Assembly: GCA_034437315.1 (NCBI GenBank)
Contig: DAOTUC010000153.1
Location: 1 to 5,717, forward strand
DNA: 5,717 nt
Source: DSAR01 sp034437315
Lineage (GTDB): Bacteria > Chloroflexota > Anaerolineae > B4-G1
Direction: 5' to 3'
Part shown: piece after piece, positions 1 to 5,526 of the stretch
Layout of the letters: the number at the start of each line of letters is the position of its first letter
Numbering within the stretch: the first letter of the stretch is position 1
Made by a program: the position numbers and the translations under genes
Notes under the pieces: generated by a model
Database searches by the model: none
What the model was told of the DNA's origin: nothing
What the model saw: the letters and a program-made list of their open reading frames with translations, nothing else

Positions 1-28
1 GAGTTGAGAGTTGAGAACTAAGAACTGA
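1..28. repeat. Heptanucleotide tandem repeat, four units
   Basis: Four consecutive 7-base units can be read: GAGTTGA, GAGTTGA, GAACTAA, GAACTGA. The first two are identical. The last two differ from each other at one base and from the first pair at two or three. The array touches the left window edge, so it may be longer. It ends 17 bases before the ribosome binding site of the lipoprotein gene. Short heptameric repeats between genes are known in several bacterial groups; no function can be assigned here. Confidence 0.7.
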
Positions 29-44
29 GAGCGCTAACCAGAAA

Positions 45-50
45 AGGAGA
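45..50 (+). promoter_or_regulatory. Ribosome binding site of the lipoprotein gene
   Basis: AGGAGA lies seven bases before the ATG at 58, a near-consensus Shine-Dalgarno sequence at standard spacing. It supports the ATG at 58 as the true start, as does the signal peptide that begins there. Confidence 0.8.
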
Positions 51-57
51 GCTTGAA

Positions 58-1413
58 ATGAGCAGTTATTCCCCGTCGCGCCGCCAGTCGCTGGTGGCCA
101 TAATCCTCATCACATTAGCCATTCTGTCCTGCAACGCGCCGGAGCGTTCCGTAGCCCCACCAGGGGCCCCGTCAGGGACGCCCACGTCTCCGCCTACCTC
201 GGCGACGCTCTCGCCGACGCCGCCCCAGGGGGGCGATGTGACGCTCACGCCAGGCGGGCCTGTCGCGACGCCGACGCCGGCCCCCGACGTTCCCGGACAG
301 GGCGGATGCACGCTCAACGCGGCCTACGTCGCCGACATCACGATCGCCGACGACAGCGAGTTTCAACCTGGCGCATCCTTCACCAAGATATGGCGCATCC
401 GCAACTCCGGCACGTGTACGTGGGAGGAGGGCGCACAACTCGTGGCCATATCGGGGGACCGCATGAGCGACGTTGACGCGGTAAACGCGCCGCAGACCGC
501 CCCAGAGACGAGCGTCGACATCAGCGTGGATATGAAAGCGCCCACGACGCCGGGCACGTATCGCTCCACGTGGCAGATGCAGGATCCGCAGGGCGTCCGT
601 TTCGGCGCCCAAATCTACGTCCAGATCGTCGTGCCCTCTCCGGCGACCAACACGCCGACGTCCACGGCGACCCCGACAGCGACGCTGACAGCGACGCCGA
701 CCGTGACGCCCACCGAAGCGCCGGCGGGAGATTTGCCGGATCTGCTCATCACCAGTCTGAAGGTCGATGCCGCCGACCCGCGCCAAGGCGTCCCGTTGTA
801 CATCATCGCCGAGATCGAAAATCAGGGGGACGGCGCGGCCCGCAATTTCCGCTGGGCCTGGCGCGTGTGCGTCACCGAGGGTTGCGATTACACCGAAGCG
901 CCCGGCGCGCTGACGTTGGAACCGGGTGAAAAGGCAATCGCTCAAATGGCATATACCTTCAAGGGCTGGTCCAACTACACGACCGAGGCCTGGGCCGACT
1001 CGCGCGAGGAAGTCCGGGAATCGAATGAGGACAACAACACACGACAACTGACCATCGCGGTCCAACAGGGTTTGCCAGACTTGATCATCTCCAACATCGC
1101 CTTCGATCCCGACCCGCCGGTTCAGGGGGAAAGCGCCAACGTAGAGGTGACGGTCAAGAACCAGGGGTCAAAACCGGCCGGCGCTTTCAAAGTAACATGG
1201 TGGGCCAGCGTCAACGCGCCCGCCTATGCGTGTGATTGGGCGGTCAGCGCTCTCGCCGAAAACGAGCAGGTCAAGCTCACGTGCGCCCACACCTACGCCA
1301 GTTGGTACGCCAACATCACCACCCGCGCCGTCGCCGACAGCGAGAGCGCCGTCGGCGAACTGGACGAGGCAAACAACAGCCTGGAGAAACAGACAACCGT
1401 GGAAAAGCCCTAA
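58..1413 (+). CDS. Secreted lipoprotein with NBR1-type Ig-like domain and two CARDB domains
   Basis: This is a 451-residue exported protein, probably lipid-anchored. Residues 1-25 form a lipoprotein signal peptide: a basic N-terminus (RR at 8-9), a hydrophobic core, and a lipobox ILSC with the acceptor Cys at 25. A Pro/Thr/Gly-rich linker follows (about 30-80). Residues 84-192 resemble the Ig-like domain first named from NBR1 (FxPGxxFxKxWRIRNSGTCTW at 102-122, with paired Cys/Trp positions, and a closing GTYRSTWQM stretch). A second Thr/Pro linker covers 197-223. Two similar all-beta CARDB-type repeats follow, at about 225-335 and 338-447. Each opens with LPDL(L/I)I and closes with an acidic stretch and an Asn-Asn pair (ESNEDNN, ELDEANN). 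Cys pairs 271/276 and 392/409 could form disulfides outside the cell. There is no catalytic motif, so binding or adhesion at the cell surface is an inference. The domain calls come from motif reading and were not searched. Confidence 0.88.
   Translation: MSSYSPSRRQSLVAIILITLAILSCNAPERSVAPPGAPSGTPTSPPTSATLSPTPPQGGDVTLTPGGPVATPTPAPDVPGQGGCTLNAAYVADITIADDSEFQPGASFTKIWRIRNSGTCTWEEGAQLVAISGDRMSDVDAVNAPQTAPETSVDISVDMKAPTTPGTYRSTWQMQDPQGVRFGAQIYVQIVVPSPATNTPTSTATPTATLTATPTVTPTEAPAGDLPDLLITSLKVDAADPRQGVPLYIIAEIENQGDGAARNFRWAWRVCVTEGCDYTEAPGALTLEPGEKAIAQMAYTFKGWSNYTTEAWADSREEVRESNEDNNTRQLTIAVQQGLPDLIISNIAFDPDPPVQGESANVEVTVKNQGSKPAGAFKVTWWASVNAPAYACDWAVSALAENEQVKLTCAHTYASWYANITTRAVADSESAVGELDEANNSLEKQTTVEKP
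664..711 (+). repeat. 12-base in-frame repeat coding a Thr/Pro linker
   Basis: Four 12-base units encode TATP, TATL, TATP and TVTP (residues 203-218) between the Ig-like domain and the first CARDB domain. The units are similar at the DNA level as well as the protein level. That suggests expansion by slippage of a flexible, possibly O-glycosylated spacer. Copy number may vary between strains. Confidence 0.75.
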
Positions 1414-1438
1414 TCCTATTTTGACGCGACAGAAAAAC

Positions 1439-1458
1439 GGCGCGTATGGAAACGCGCC
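1439..1458. terminator. GC-rich hairpin after the lipoprotein gene
   Basis: A perfect 7-bp stem, GGCGCGT paired with ACGCGCC, encloses a 6-base loop (ATGGAA). It lies 25 bases after the lipoprotein stop codon. On the + strand no T-run follows, so it is a poor intrinsic terminator in that direction. Five A residues lie just before the stem (1434-1438), so on the minus strand the stem is followed by GTTTTT and has the form of an intrinsic terminator. It may end antisense transcription or simply protect the lipoprotein mRNA 3' end. Confidence 0.4.
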
Positions 1459-1471
1459 CTACAAGCTGTAG
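1459..1471. promoter_or_regulatory. Short inverted repeat, possible operator
   Basis: CTACA-AGC-TGTAG is a perfect 5-bp inverted repeat with a 3-base centre, directly after the hairpin at 1439-1458. Its size fits a dimeric regulator site upstream of the methyltransferase promoter candidate. An inverted repeat this short can arise by chance, and no known regulator site is recognised. Confidence 0.2.
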
Positions 1472-1475
1472 ATGG

Positions 1476-1493
1476 AATCCTGTAAATCCTGTC
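1476..1493. repeat. Tandem 9-base repeat
   Basis: AATCCTGTA is followed at once by AATCCTGTC, so eight of nine bases are repeated. The repeat lies between the lipoprotein and methyltransferase genes, just upstream of the extended -10 candidate. From memory, similar AATCCTGT runs occur between genes in many unrelated bacterial genomes. Whether this copy belongs to such a dispersed family was not checked. Confidence 0.6.
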
Positions 1494-1508
1494 TAGAAAA
1501 GCAGATAT

Positions 1509-1517
1509 TGCTATCAT
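1509..1517 (+). promoter_or_regulatory. Candidate extended -10 promoter for the methyltransferase gene
   Basis: TGCTATCAT contains a TGn extension joined to TATCAT, five of six bases matching the TATAAT consensus. The hexamer 17 bases upstream (CTGTCT) is a poor -35, which extended -10 promoters can tolerate. Transcription would begin near 1524, giving a leader of about 64 bases before the GTG at 1588. Confidence 0.4.
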
Positions 1518-1576
1518 TTTGCGGGGTTGGAGGATAAATGCGTTCGTCCTAGCCCTGGATGCACGCTCGACGAAGT

Positions 1577-1581
1577 GGAGG
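1577..1581 (+). promoter_or_regulatory. Ribosome binding site that fixes the methyltransferase start at GTG 1588
   Basis: GGAGG stands six bases before the in-frame GTG at 1588, an ideal Shine-Dalgarno arrangement. The upstream in-frame TTG at 1519 would add 23 residues with no methyltransferase character, has no such site before it, and lies next to the -10 candidate. GTG 1588 is therefore the preferred start. Confidence 0.75.
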
Positions 1582-1587
1582 CAAATC

Positions 1588-2217
1588 GTGAGCGAGCGCA
1601 AGAAAACGTGTCAACGACGCTTCTGGGATCTGATCTACGACCGTTTGGCGCCCCTTTACGACGCCGTCGACTGGCTCACCTGCAACACGACCCACCGGCT
1701 GCGCCGGCGGGCGCTCCATTATCTGCCGCCGGCGGGCAGTCGTGTGCTGGAAGTCGGTTTTGGCAGCGGGCGCTTGCACTACGAGTTGGCGGAGCATTAT
1801 AAACTGGCGGGCCTGGATCTGGCGCACGGTATGGCCCGCCTAACGCGGCGTCGATTGACAGCCACGGGGCGGACATCAACCCTGTGCACGGCGAACGTCT
1901 ACGCCATCCCCTGGCCCGGCGACTGCTTTGACGCCGTGCTCTCCACCTTCGCTTTCAGCGCCTTCCCCGACGCCGACCGCGCACTGGAAGAGATGATCCG
2001 GGTCACCCGGCCTGGCGGCCGGGTGACCATCGTTGACGCTGGCGAGGCCGCGGACGGAAACCTGGTCGCGCATGGGCTAGCCAACCTGTGGTCCGCGATG
2101 GGCGTTTACATCAGAGATGAAGCCACCCTGATGAGCGCGCGGGGGCTGACGGTGAAACGGGAGGAATACGGCCCGTGGCGTAGCATTCACGTCGTCTCCG
2201 GTACGTTGCCCGCCTGA
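1588..2217 (+). CDS. Class I SAM-dependent methyltransferase (UbiE/Methyltransf_11-like)
   Basis: A 209-residue cytoplasmic enzyme predicted to transfer a methyl group from S-adenosylmethionine. The N-terminal helix has YDRLAPLYDAVDWL (17-30), a segment common in the UbiE and phospholipid methyltransferase branch. Motif I is VLEVGFGSG (53-61), the glycine-rich SAM loop. The acidic residue after strand 2 is D77 in LDLAHGMA. The region around NVYAIPWPGDCFDAV (103-117) matches motif II, and the RVTRPGGRVTIVD segment (138-150) matches motif III. The length is normal for a stand-alone enzyme of this fold. The substrate cannot be read from the sequence: quinone, lipid and small-molecule acceptors are all possible, and no neighbour points to a pathway. 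The gene follows the lipoprotein gene by 174 bases and seems to have its own promoter. An in-frame TTG at 1519 is an alternative but less likely start. Confidence 0.88.
   Translation: MSERKKTCQRRFWDLIYDRLAPLYDAVDWLTCNTTHRLRRRALHYLPPAGSRVLEVGFGSGRLHYELAEHYKLAGLDLAHGMARLTRRRLTATGRTSTLCTANVYAIPWPGDCFDAVLSTFAFSAFPDADRALEEMIRVTRPGGRVTIVDAGEAADGNLVAHGLANLWSAMGVYIRDEATLMSARGLTVKREEYGPWRSIHVVSGTLPA
2001..2028. repeat. Perfect 12-bp inverted repeat inside the methyltransferase gene
   Basis: GGTCACCCGGCC at 2001-2012 is the exact reverse complement of 2017-2028, with a TGGC loop. It falls on the codons for the conserved motif III loop (VTRPGGRVT). The stem has 10 G-C pairs out of 12 and would form a stable hairpin in the mRNA. 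It may be only a by-product of codon choice over RPGGR. Confidence 0.7.
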
Positions 2218-2241
2218 CGAGAGAGCCCCTACCACCCCCAC

Positions 2242-2277
2242 CCGTTGGCCGTTTTTGCGGTGGAACTCGCCCAACGG
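2242..2277 (+). terminator. Weak stem-loop after the methyltransferase gene
   Basis: CCGTTGG (2242-2248) pairs with CCAACGG (2271-2277) across a 22-base loop, starting 25 bases after the stop codon. An alternative pairing is CCACC at 2232-2236 with GGTGG at 2259-2263. No T-run follows either one, so this is not a canonical intrinsic terminator. It may mark the transcript end or have no function. Confidence 0.25.
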
Positions 2278-2340
2278 AGAATCAAGCCCTACCCCGCAGG
2301 CCCTCCAAGATTTCGTATGACGAGACCCTCTTTCACCCAA

Positions 2341-2358
2341 CCGTAACGAAATTGTAAC
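2341..2358 (+). promoter_or_regulatory. PhoB-box-like 7-4-7 direct repeat upstream of the kinase gene
   Basis: CCGTAAC, a 4-base spacer GAAA, then TTGTAAC: two 7-base half-sites sharing the last five bases (GTAAC), 11 bases apart. OmpR/PhoB-family response regulators bind tandem half-sites with this 11-base period and an A-rich spacer. The half-site sequence is not the E. coli one (CTGTCAT), so only the layout is shared. The site is 22 bases upstream of the -10 candidate at 2381. Confidence 0.35.
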
Positions 2359-2380
2359 CTCAATCGAGCCTATCCCGATG

Positions 2381-2386
2381 TAGAAT
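2381..2386 (+). promoter_or_regulatory. Candidate -10 box for the kinase gene
   Basis: TAGAAT matches five of six consensus bases. No convincing -35 lies 16-18 bases upstream (the hexamers are near CCTCAA). The nearest -35-like sequence, TTGTAA at 2352, is 23 bases away, which is too far. This would fit a promoter that needs an activator, perhaps at the direct repeat at 2341-2358. The leader would be roughly 150 bases. Confidence 0.35.
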
Positions 2387-2390
2387 TAAA

Positions 2391-2529
2391 GTGCGCTAAA
2401 GCAGCGCGCAGTAAACACGCGGCGATCATCACACATCTGTTCTGTCTGCCCGACAGTTGATCAACCTCCCACCGGTTGCATGGCAACCGGCGAGAGGCTT
2501 AGTCAAAAAAACGCTGGGTAGCCAAAGCG
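2391..2529 (+). ncRNA. Structured 5' leader of the kinase gene, candidate cis-regulatory RNA
   Basis: Four hairpins follow each other between the -10 candidate and the kinase start. Hairpin 1 (2391-2409) is a 7-bp stem including one G-T pair around AAAGC. Hairpin 2 (2442-2456) is CTGTC/GACAG, nested inside GATCA (2424-2428) paired with TGATC (2458-2462). Hairpin 3 (2472-2490) is a perfect 8-bp stem CCGGTTGC/GCAACCGG with an ATG loop; CCTC/GAGG at 2465-2468 and 2494-2497 could extend it across an internal loop. Hairpin 4 (2512-2529) is CGCT-GG paired with CC-AGCG with two bulged A, and it ends on the ribosome binding site. A 10-base palindrome GTTGATCAAC (2456-2465) joins hairpins 2 and 3. No known riboswitch class is recognised. 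This is the content of the 326-base gene-free gap, along with the sites listed separately. Confidence 0.4.
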
Positions 2530-2538
2530 GGGGATAGG
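2529..2538 (+). promoter_or_regulatory. Ribosome binding site of the kinase gene, next to a hairpin
   Basis: GGGGGATAGG precedes the ATG at 2544. The GGGGGA core leaves nine bases and the AGG leaves five, so spacing works either way. The first G (2529) is also the last base of leader hairpin 4, so folding there could affect access by the ribosome. Confidence 0.6.
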
Positions 2539-2543
2539 TCTCA

Positions 2544-5351
2544 ATGAATGTAACGTTTGAATCCTGGTTACGTCAGCGCCAGGCAGCGGTCGAACGTCAG
2601 TGGTTGTCTGAAGTGCGAGGGCTGCCGACCTATGACGCTCTGCCGGAAGAAGAGTATCTCGCCTGCTGGCGACCGCTCGTCGACGCCCTGCTGATAGATC
2701 AACCGGGCAAGCGAATAGAGCGAACCCAAGCTTGGGCCAGCCGAGAGAGCCAGGAACGGCGCGCCTCGCCCACCGAACTGCTCGCCATTGTGGATGGTCT
2801 CTCCCAGGCTATCCGAGCGACGATCGCGTCCGATGAGCAACCCGTTCAGGGCAACGGACACCTCAACTCGTTAGGCGCCGGGTTGGCCCATTATTTTGCG
2901 GAGCAATCCGAGCGCCTGGCGGAAGAAAAAGCCCAATTAGAGGCCCTCAACGAGATCACGCAGGAGTTGAACGCCAGCCTGGATCTGGGACGTATGCTAC
3001 ACCGCACGTTAGCCGAGGTCGTCTCTGCCTTAGCGGTAGAGAAGGGAGCCATCTTCCTGCTCGACAGCGAAGCCAGCGCCGTCGCTCCGGAGACGACGCT
3101 GAGTTGGAAACCTGGCGCTGAGGCTATTCCCCTATCCGACCTGCCCGCCGAATGGCAATTGGGGCAAGCCGATACACTACTCGTCTGGAACGATCAACCG
3201 GCGCAGGTTGAGGAAACGTGGATCGCAGATCTCTCCGGGCCAGATACGCGGTCGCTGATCATCGCCCCTCTGGTCGCCAACGGCGCGTTCATGGGATTAT
3301 TGACCGTCGCCAGTTCCCGGCCTAACCTCTTCAGGCCCACCCGCGTCCGCCTTTTCCGATCGGTTCTCAGTCAAATGGCCACCGCCATCGGCAACGCTGA
3401 GGTCTATCGCCTGATCACGCAACAGGCGCAAGAGATGGGCCAATTGCTCCGTCGCCAGCAGGAGGAAAGTTCCAAGAACCAGGCCATCCTGACCTCAATC
3501 GGGGACGGTGTCGTGGTCAATGACACCCAGGGAAAAGTGATTCTCGTCAACCCGGCTGCCGAACGCATCCTGCATAAGAGCGCCAAGGATCTGATTGATC
3601 AGGATTTCAAGGCTTTCCTCTCCGACTTCGATAAAAAGGGCAGTCGAGAAGTCAAACGAGCGATGAAAACGCTCCTTTGCGCGCGGGATTCGGAAATCCG
3701 CAAAGCGTATAAGATGATCCTCAGGATGAATGATATGGTCATTCAGGCCAATCTATCACCGGTTCTCAGCCAACGCGGGTCATTCCTCGGCGTGGTCACC
3801 ATCCTGCGAGACATCACCAAGGAGGTCGAGGCGGATCGGGCCAAAAGCGAGTTCGTCTCCAACGTCTCCCACGAGCTCCGCACCCCGATGACGGCGATCA
3901 AGGGATATGGCGACCTGCTCCACGCTGGCGCTGTGGGCCCCCTCAACGACGAACAGAAGCGATTCCTACAGATCATCAAGAATAACGCCGACCGCCTGAC
4001 CGCCCTGATCAACGACCTGCTGGACATCTCCCGCGTCGATACCGGGCGGGTGCGTTTCGAACCCAAGTTGATGCAAATCGGCGACGTCATCGCCGACGTG
4101 GTCAACGCCCTATCCATCCCCGCCGAGAACAAGGGGCAGACTTTGACCTACGAGATCGTCGGCGGGCTGCCCAAGGTGATCGGCGACATGGACCGGCTCA
4201 ATCAGGTCGTGACGAATCTAGTCGGGAACGCCATCCGCTACACGCCCGAAGGCGGCAAGATTGAGGTGCGCGCTTATCCGGTGGAGTGCGCCGTGCGGGT
4301 TGACGTCACAGACTCCGGCATCGGCATCGCGCCCGACGATCTGGCGCATATCTTTGAGCGCTTTTACCGGGCCGATCACCCGCTCGTCCAGGAGGCTGCC
4401 GGGACCGGGCTGGGGCTTTCCATCTCCCGGATGTTTGTCGAGATGCATGGCGGACGCGTGTGGGTCGAGAGCGAGCTGGGGAAAGGCAGCACCTTCACCT
4501 TCATCCTACCGATCCCCACCCCACCGGAAAAGGGGGACGAGCTAAGCCGCCGCGCGCCCCCCAAGGTGACAGCCCGCACGCGCAAGATTCTACTCGTGGA
4601 GGACGACCCCAACATCGCCAATCTGGTGAAAATCCAGTTGGAAAACAGCGGGTACCAGGTCTATATACTCGGTCGTGGGCGTCCCGTCGTGTCACGGGCC
4701 GAATCGCAGCGCCCCGACTTGATCATTCTCGATCTGATTCTGCCCGATATGGATGGGCTTGACGTGTTGCGCGAATTGAAGAAAGAGGCCGCGACCGCCG
4801 ACATCCCCGTCATCGTCCTCTCCATCGTCCAGGACGACGGCGCCGCCTGGAAGTTAGGGGCCGCCGATTATCTCACCAAGCCTGTCGACAGTGAGGAATT
4901 GAAAGAGAGCGTCGAAAAAGCGCTGACATGGCAAGGCCGCGCGCTCATCGTGGAGGACGACGCCGATACCGCCGGGCTGCTTTCGGCGACGATGCGCCAG
5001 ATTGGTTTTACCCCGCTGGTGGCGGCCAATGGGTACGAGGCCCTGGCCCTGGCCCGACGCTACCGGCCCGACCTGATTCTTCTGGACCTGCGATTGCCGG
5101 GGATGGACGGTTACGAATCGTTGAGCCACCTGAAGCGGGACGCAGTCACTCAAACGATTCCCATCATCACCATTTCGGCCCACATCGCCAACGTGGAACA
5201 GGAGAGAAAGCGGCTGATCACCCTGGGGGCGACGAGCTTTATGCCCAAACCCTTCTCCATTGAGGATTTGTTGGCCGAGGTCGAGAACGCTCTGCAACCG
5301 GTTAACAGTCCAGAACTCGTGCTGATGGAGGAATGCAGCGAAACGGATTGA
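2544..5351 (+). CDS. Soluble hybrid histidine kinase (N-terminal helical-GAF-PAS-HisKA-HATPase-REC-REC)
   Basis: A 935-residue cytoplasmic sensor kinase with no membrane segment. Residues 1-110 are a helical, Trp-containing domain that resembles the RsbRD N-terminal family (tentative). A helix (about 122-148) leads to a GAF domain (about 145-290). A second helix leads to a PAS domain (about 314-428; IGDGVVVNDTQGKVILVNPAAERIL). HisKA has the phosphoacceptor H443 in SHELRTP, with E444 and T447 where phosphatase-competent kinases carry them. The ATPase domain has the N box (N562), D590 in DSGIG, and GTGLGL at 620-625. REC1 has E686/D687/D688, phosphoacceptor D730, S760 and K779. REC2 has E804/D805/D806, D848, S878 and K902. 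Every core catalytic residue is present, so kinase and both receivers look active. No HPt, DNA-binding or cyclase domain follows, so the output must pass to another protein. GAF and PAS suggest a soluble or redox signal, but the ligand is unknown. Confidence 0.95.
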   Translation: MNVTFESWLRQRQAAVERQWLSEVRGLPTYDALPEEEYLACWRPLVDALLIDQPGKRIERTQAWASRESQERRASPTELLAIVDGLSQAIRATIASDEQPVQGNGHLNSLGAGLAHYFAEQSERLAEEKAQLEALNEITQELNASLDLGRMLHRTLAEVVSALAVEKGAIFLLDSEASAVAPETTLSWKPGAEAIPLSDLPAEWQLGQADTLLVWNDQPAQVEETWIADLSGPDTRSLIIAPLVANGAFMGLLTVASSRPNLFRPTRVRLFRSVLSQMATAIGNAEVYRLITQQAQEMGQLLRRQQEESSKNQAILTSIGDGVVVNDTQGKVILVNPAAERILHKSAKDLIDQDFKAFLSDFDKKGSREVKRAMKTLLCARDSEIRKAYKMILRMNDMVIQANLSPVLSQRGSFLGVVTILRDITKEVEADRAKSEFVSNVSHELRTPMTAIKGYGDLLHAGAVGPLNDEQKRFLQIIKNNADRLTALINDLLDISRVDTGRVRFEPKLMQIGDVIADVVNALSIPAENKGQTLTYEIVGGLPKVIGDMDRLNQVVTNLVGNAIRYTPEGGKIEVRAYPVECAVRVDVTDSGIGIAPDDLAHIFERFYRADHPLVQEAAGTGLGLSISRMFVEMHGGRVWVESELGKGSTFTFILPIPTPPEKGDELSRRAPPKVTARTRKILLVEDDPNIANLVKIQLENSGYQVYILGRGRPVVSRAESQRPDLIILDLILPDMDGLDVLRELKKEAATADIPVIVLSIVQDDGAAWKLGAADYLTKPVDSEELKESVEKALTWQGRALIVEDDADTAGLLSATMRQIGFTPLVAANGYEALALARRYRPDLILLDLRLPGMDGYESLSHLKRDAVTQTIPIITISAHIANVEQERKRLITLGATSFMPKPFSIEDLLAEVENALQPVNSPELVLMEECSETD

Positions 5352-5378
5352 GCGGGCGCTGCGACAGACACGTCACAC

Positions 5379-5426
5379 AAAGCAAAACCGTGGCGCGTGC
5401 AAGAACACGCGCCACGGTTTTGCTTT
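5379..5426. terminator. Strong bidirectional intrinsic terminator
   Basis: A perfect 21-bp inverted repeat (5379-5399 with 5406-5426) encloses a 6-base loop CAAGAA. The inner part is GC-rich (CCGTGGCGCGTG), and the outer part is A-rich on the left (AAAGCAAAA) and T-rich on the right (TTTTGCTTT). The hairpin therefore reads as a terminator on either strand. It starts 27 bases after the kinase stop codon. The gene at the right edge points toward it, so it can serve both convergent transcripts. Confidence 0.9.
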
Positions 5427-5432
5427 ATAACG

Positions 5433-5526
5433 ACCCTCCCGCAGGTTCAAAAATGATTCCAGGCAGCCTCGATCGGTATCACACTGCACTTGCGAACCAA
5501 AATTGCGCCTGAACCCGAGGGAGAGT
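5433..5526. repeat. Long imperfect inverted repeat in the convergent gap
   Basis: The 17-base arms at 5433-5449 and 5510-5526 are complementary at 14 of 17 positions (CTCCC and GGTTCA blocks against TGAACC and GGGAG), enclosing 60 bases. Inside, AGGC (5461-5464) could pair with GCCT (5507-5510) as an alternative. It could be a remnant of a small non-autonomous mobile element or a stem in a 3' transcript end. No clear target-site duplication is visible, and no gene lies inside. Confidence 0.45.

Noticed and set aside
172..1065. Long minus-strand open frame of 297 codons opposite the lipoprotein gene
   Set aside because: It is antisense to a well-supported lipoprotein and translates to a very Arg/Gly-rich, low-complexity product, as expected for the shadow of a GC-rich coding strand.
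1331..1358. 8-bp inverted repeat TCGCCGAC/GTCGGCGA in the lipoprotein gene
   Set aside because: The arms are 12 bases apart within GC-rich coding sequence, and matches of this size are expected from codon bias.
1421..1450. Promoter TTGACG ... TATGGA after the lipoprotein gene
   Set aside because: The -35 is good, but the -10 matches only three of six bases and lies inside the hairpin at 1439-1458. The extended -10 at 1509-1517 is better.
1519..1587. TTG at 1519 as the methyltransferase start
   Set aside because: It lacks a good ribosome binding site and overlaps the zone of the -10 candidate, and the extra 23 residues show no family features. GTG 1588 has an ideal GGAGG.
2077..2340. Minus-strand open frame of 87 codons spanning the methyltransferase 3' end and the gap
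   Set aside because: Most of it is antisense to the methyltransferase, and the translation shows no recognisable domain.
2465..2543. Cyclic di-GMP (GEMM) riboswitch before the kinase gene
   Set aside because: The GGGTAGCC and CAAAGC pieces recall the GEMM core, but the order is wrong, and the ACGCAAAGCC junction and tetraloop receptor arrangement cannot be found.
4854..5297. Minus-strand open frame of 147 codons opposite the receiver domains
   Set aside because: It lies wholly antisense to two intact receiver domains with every key residue, and its translation resembles no known protein.
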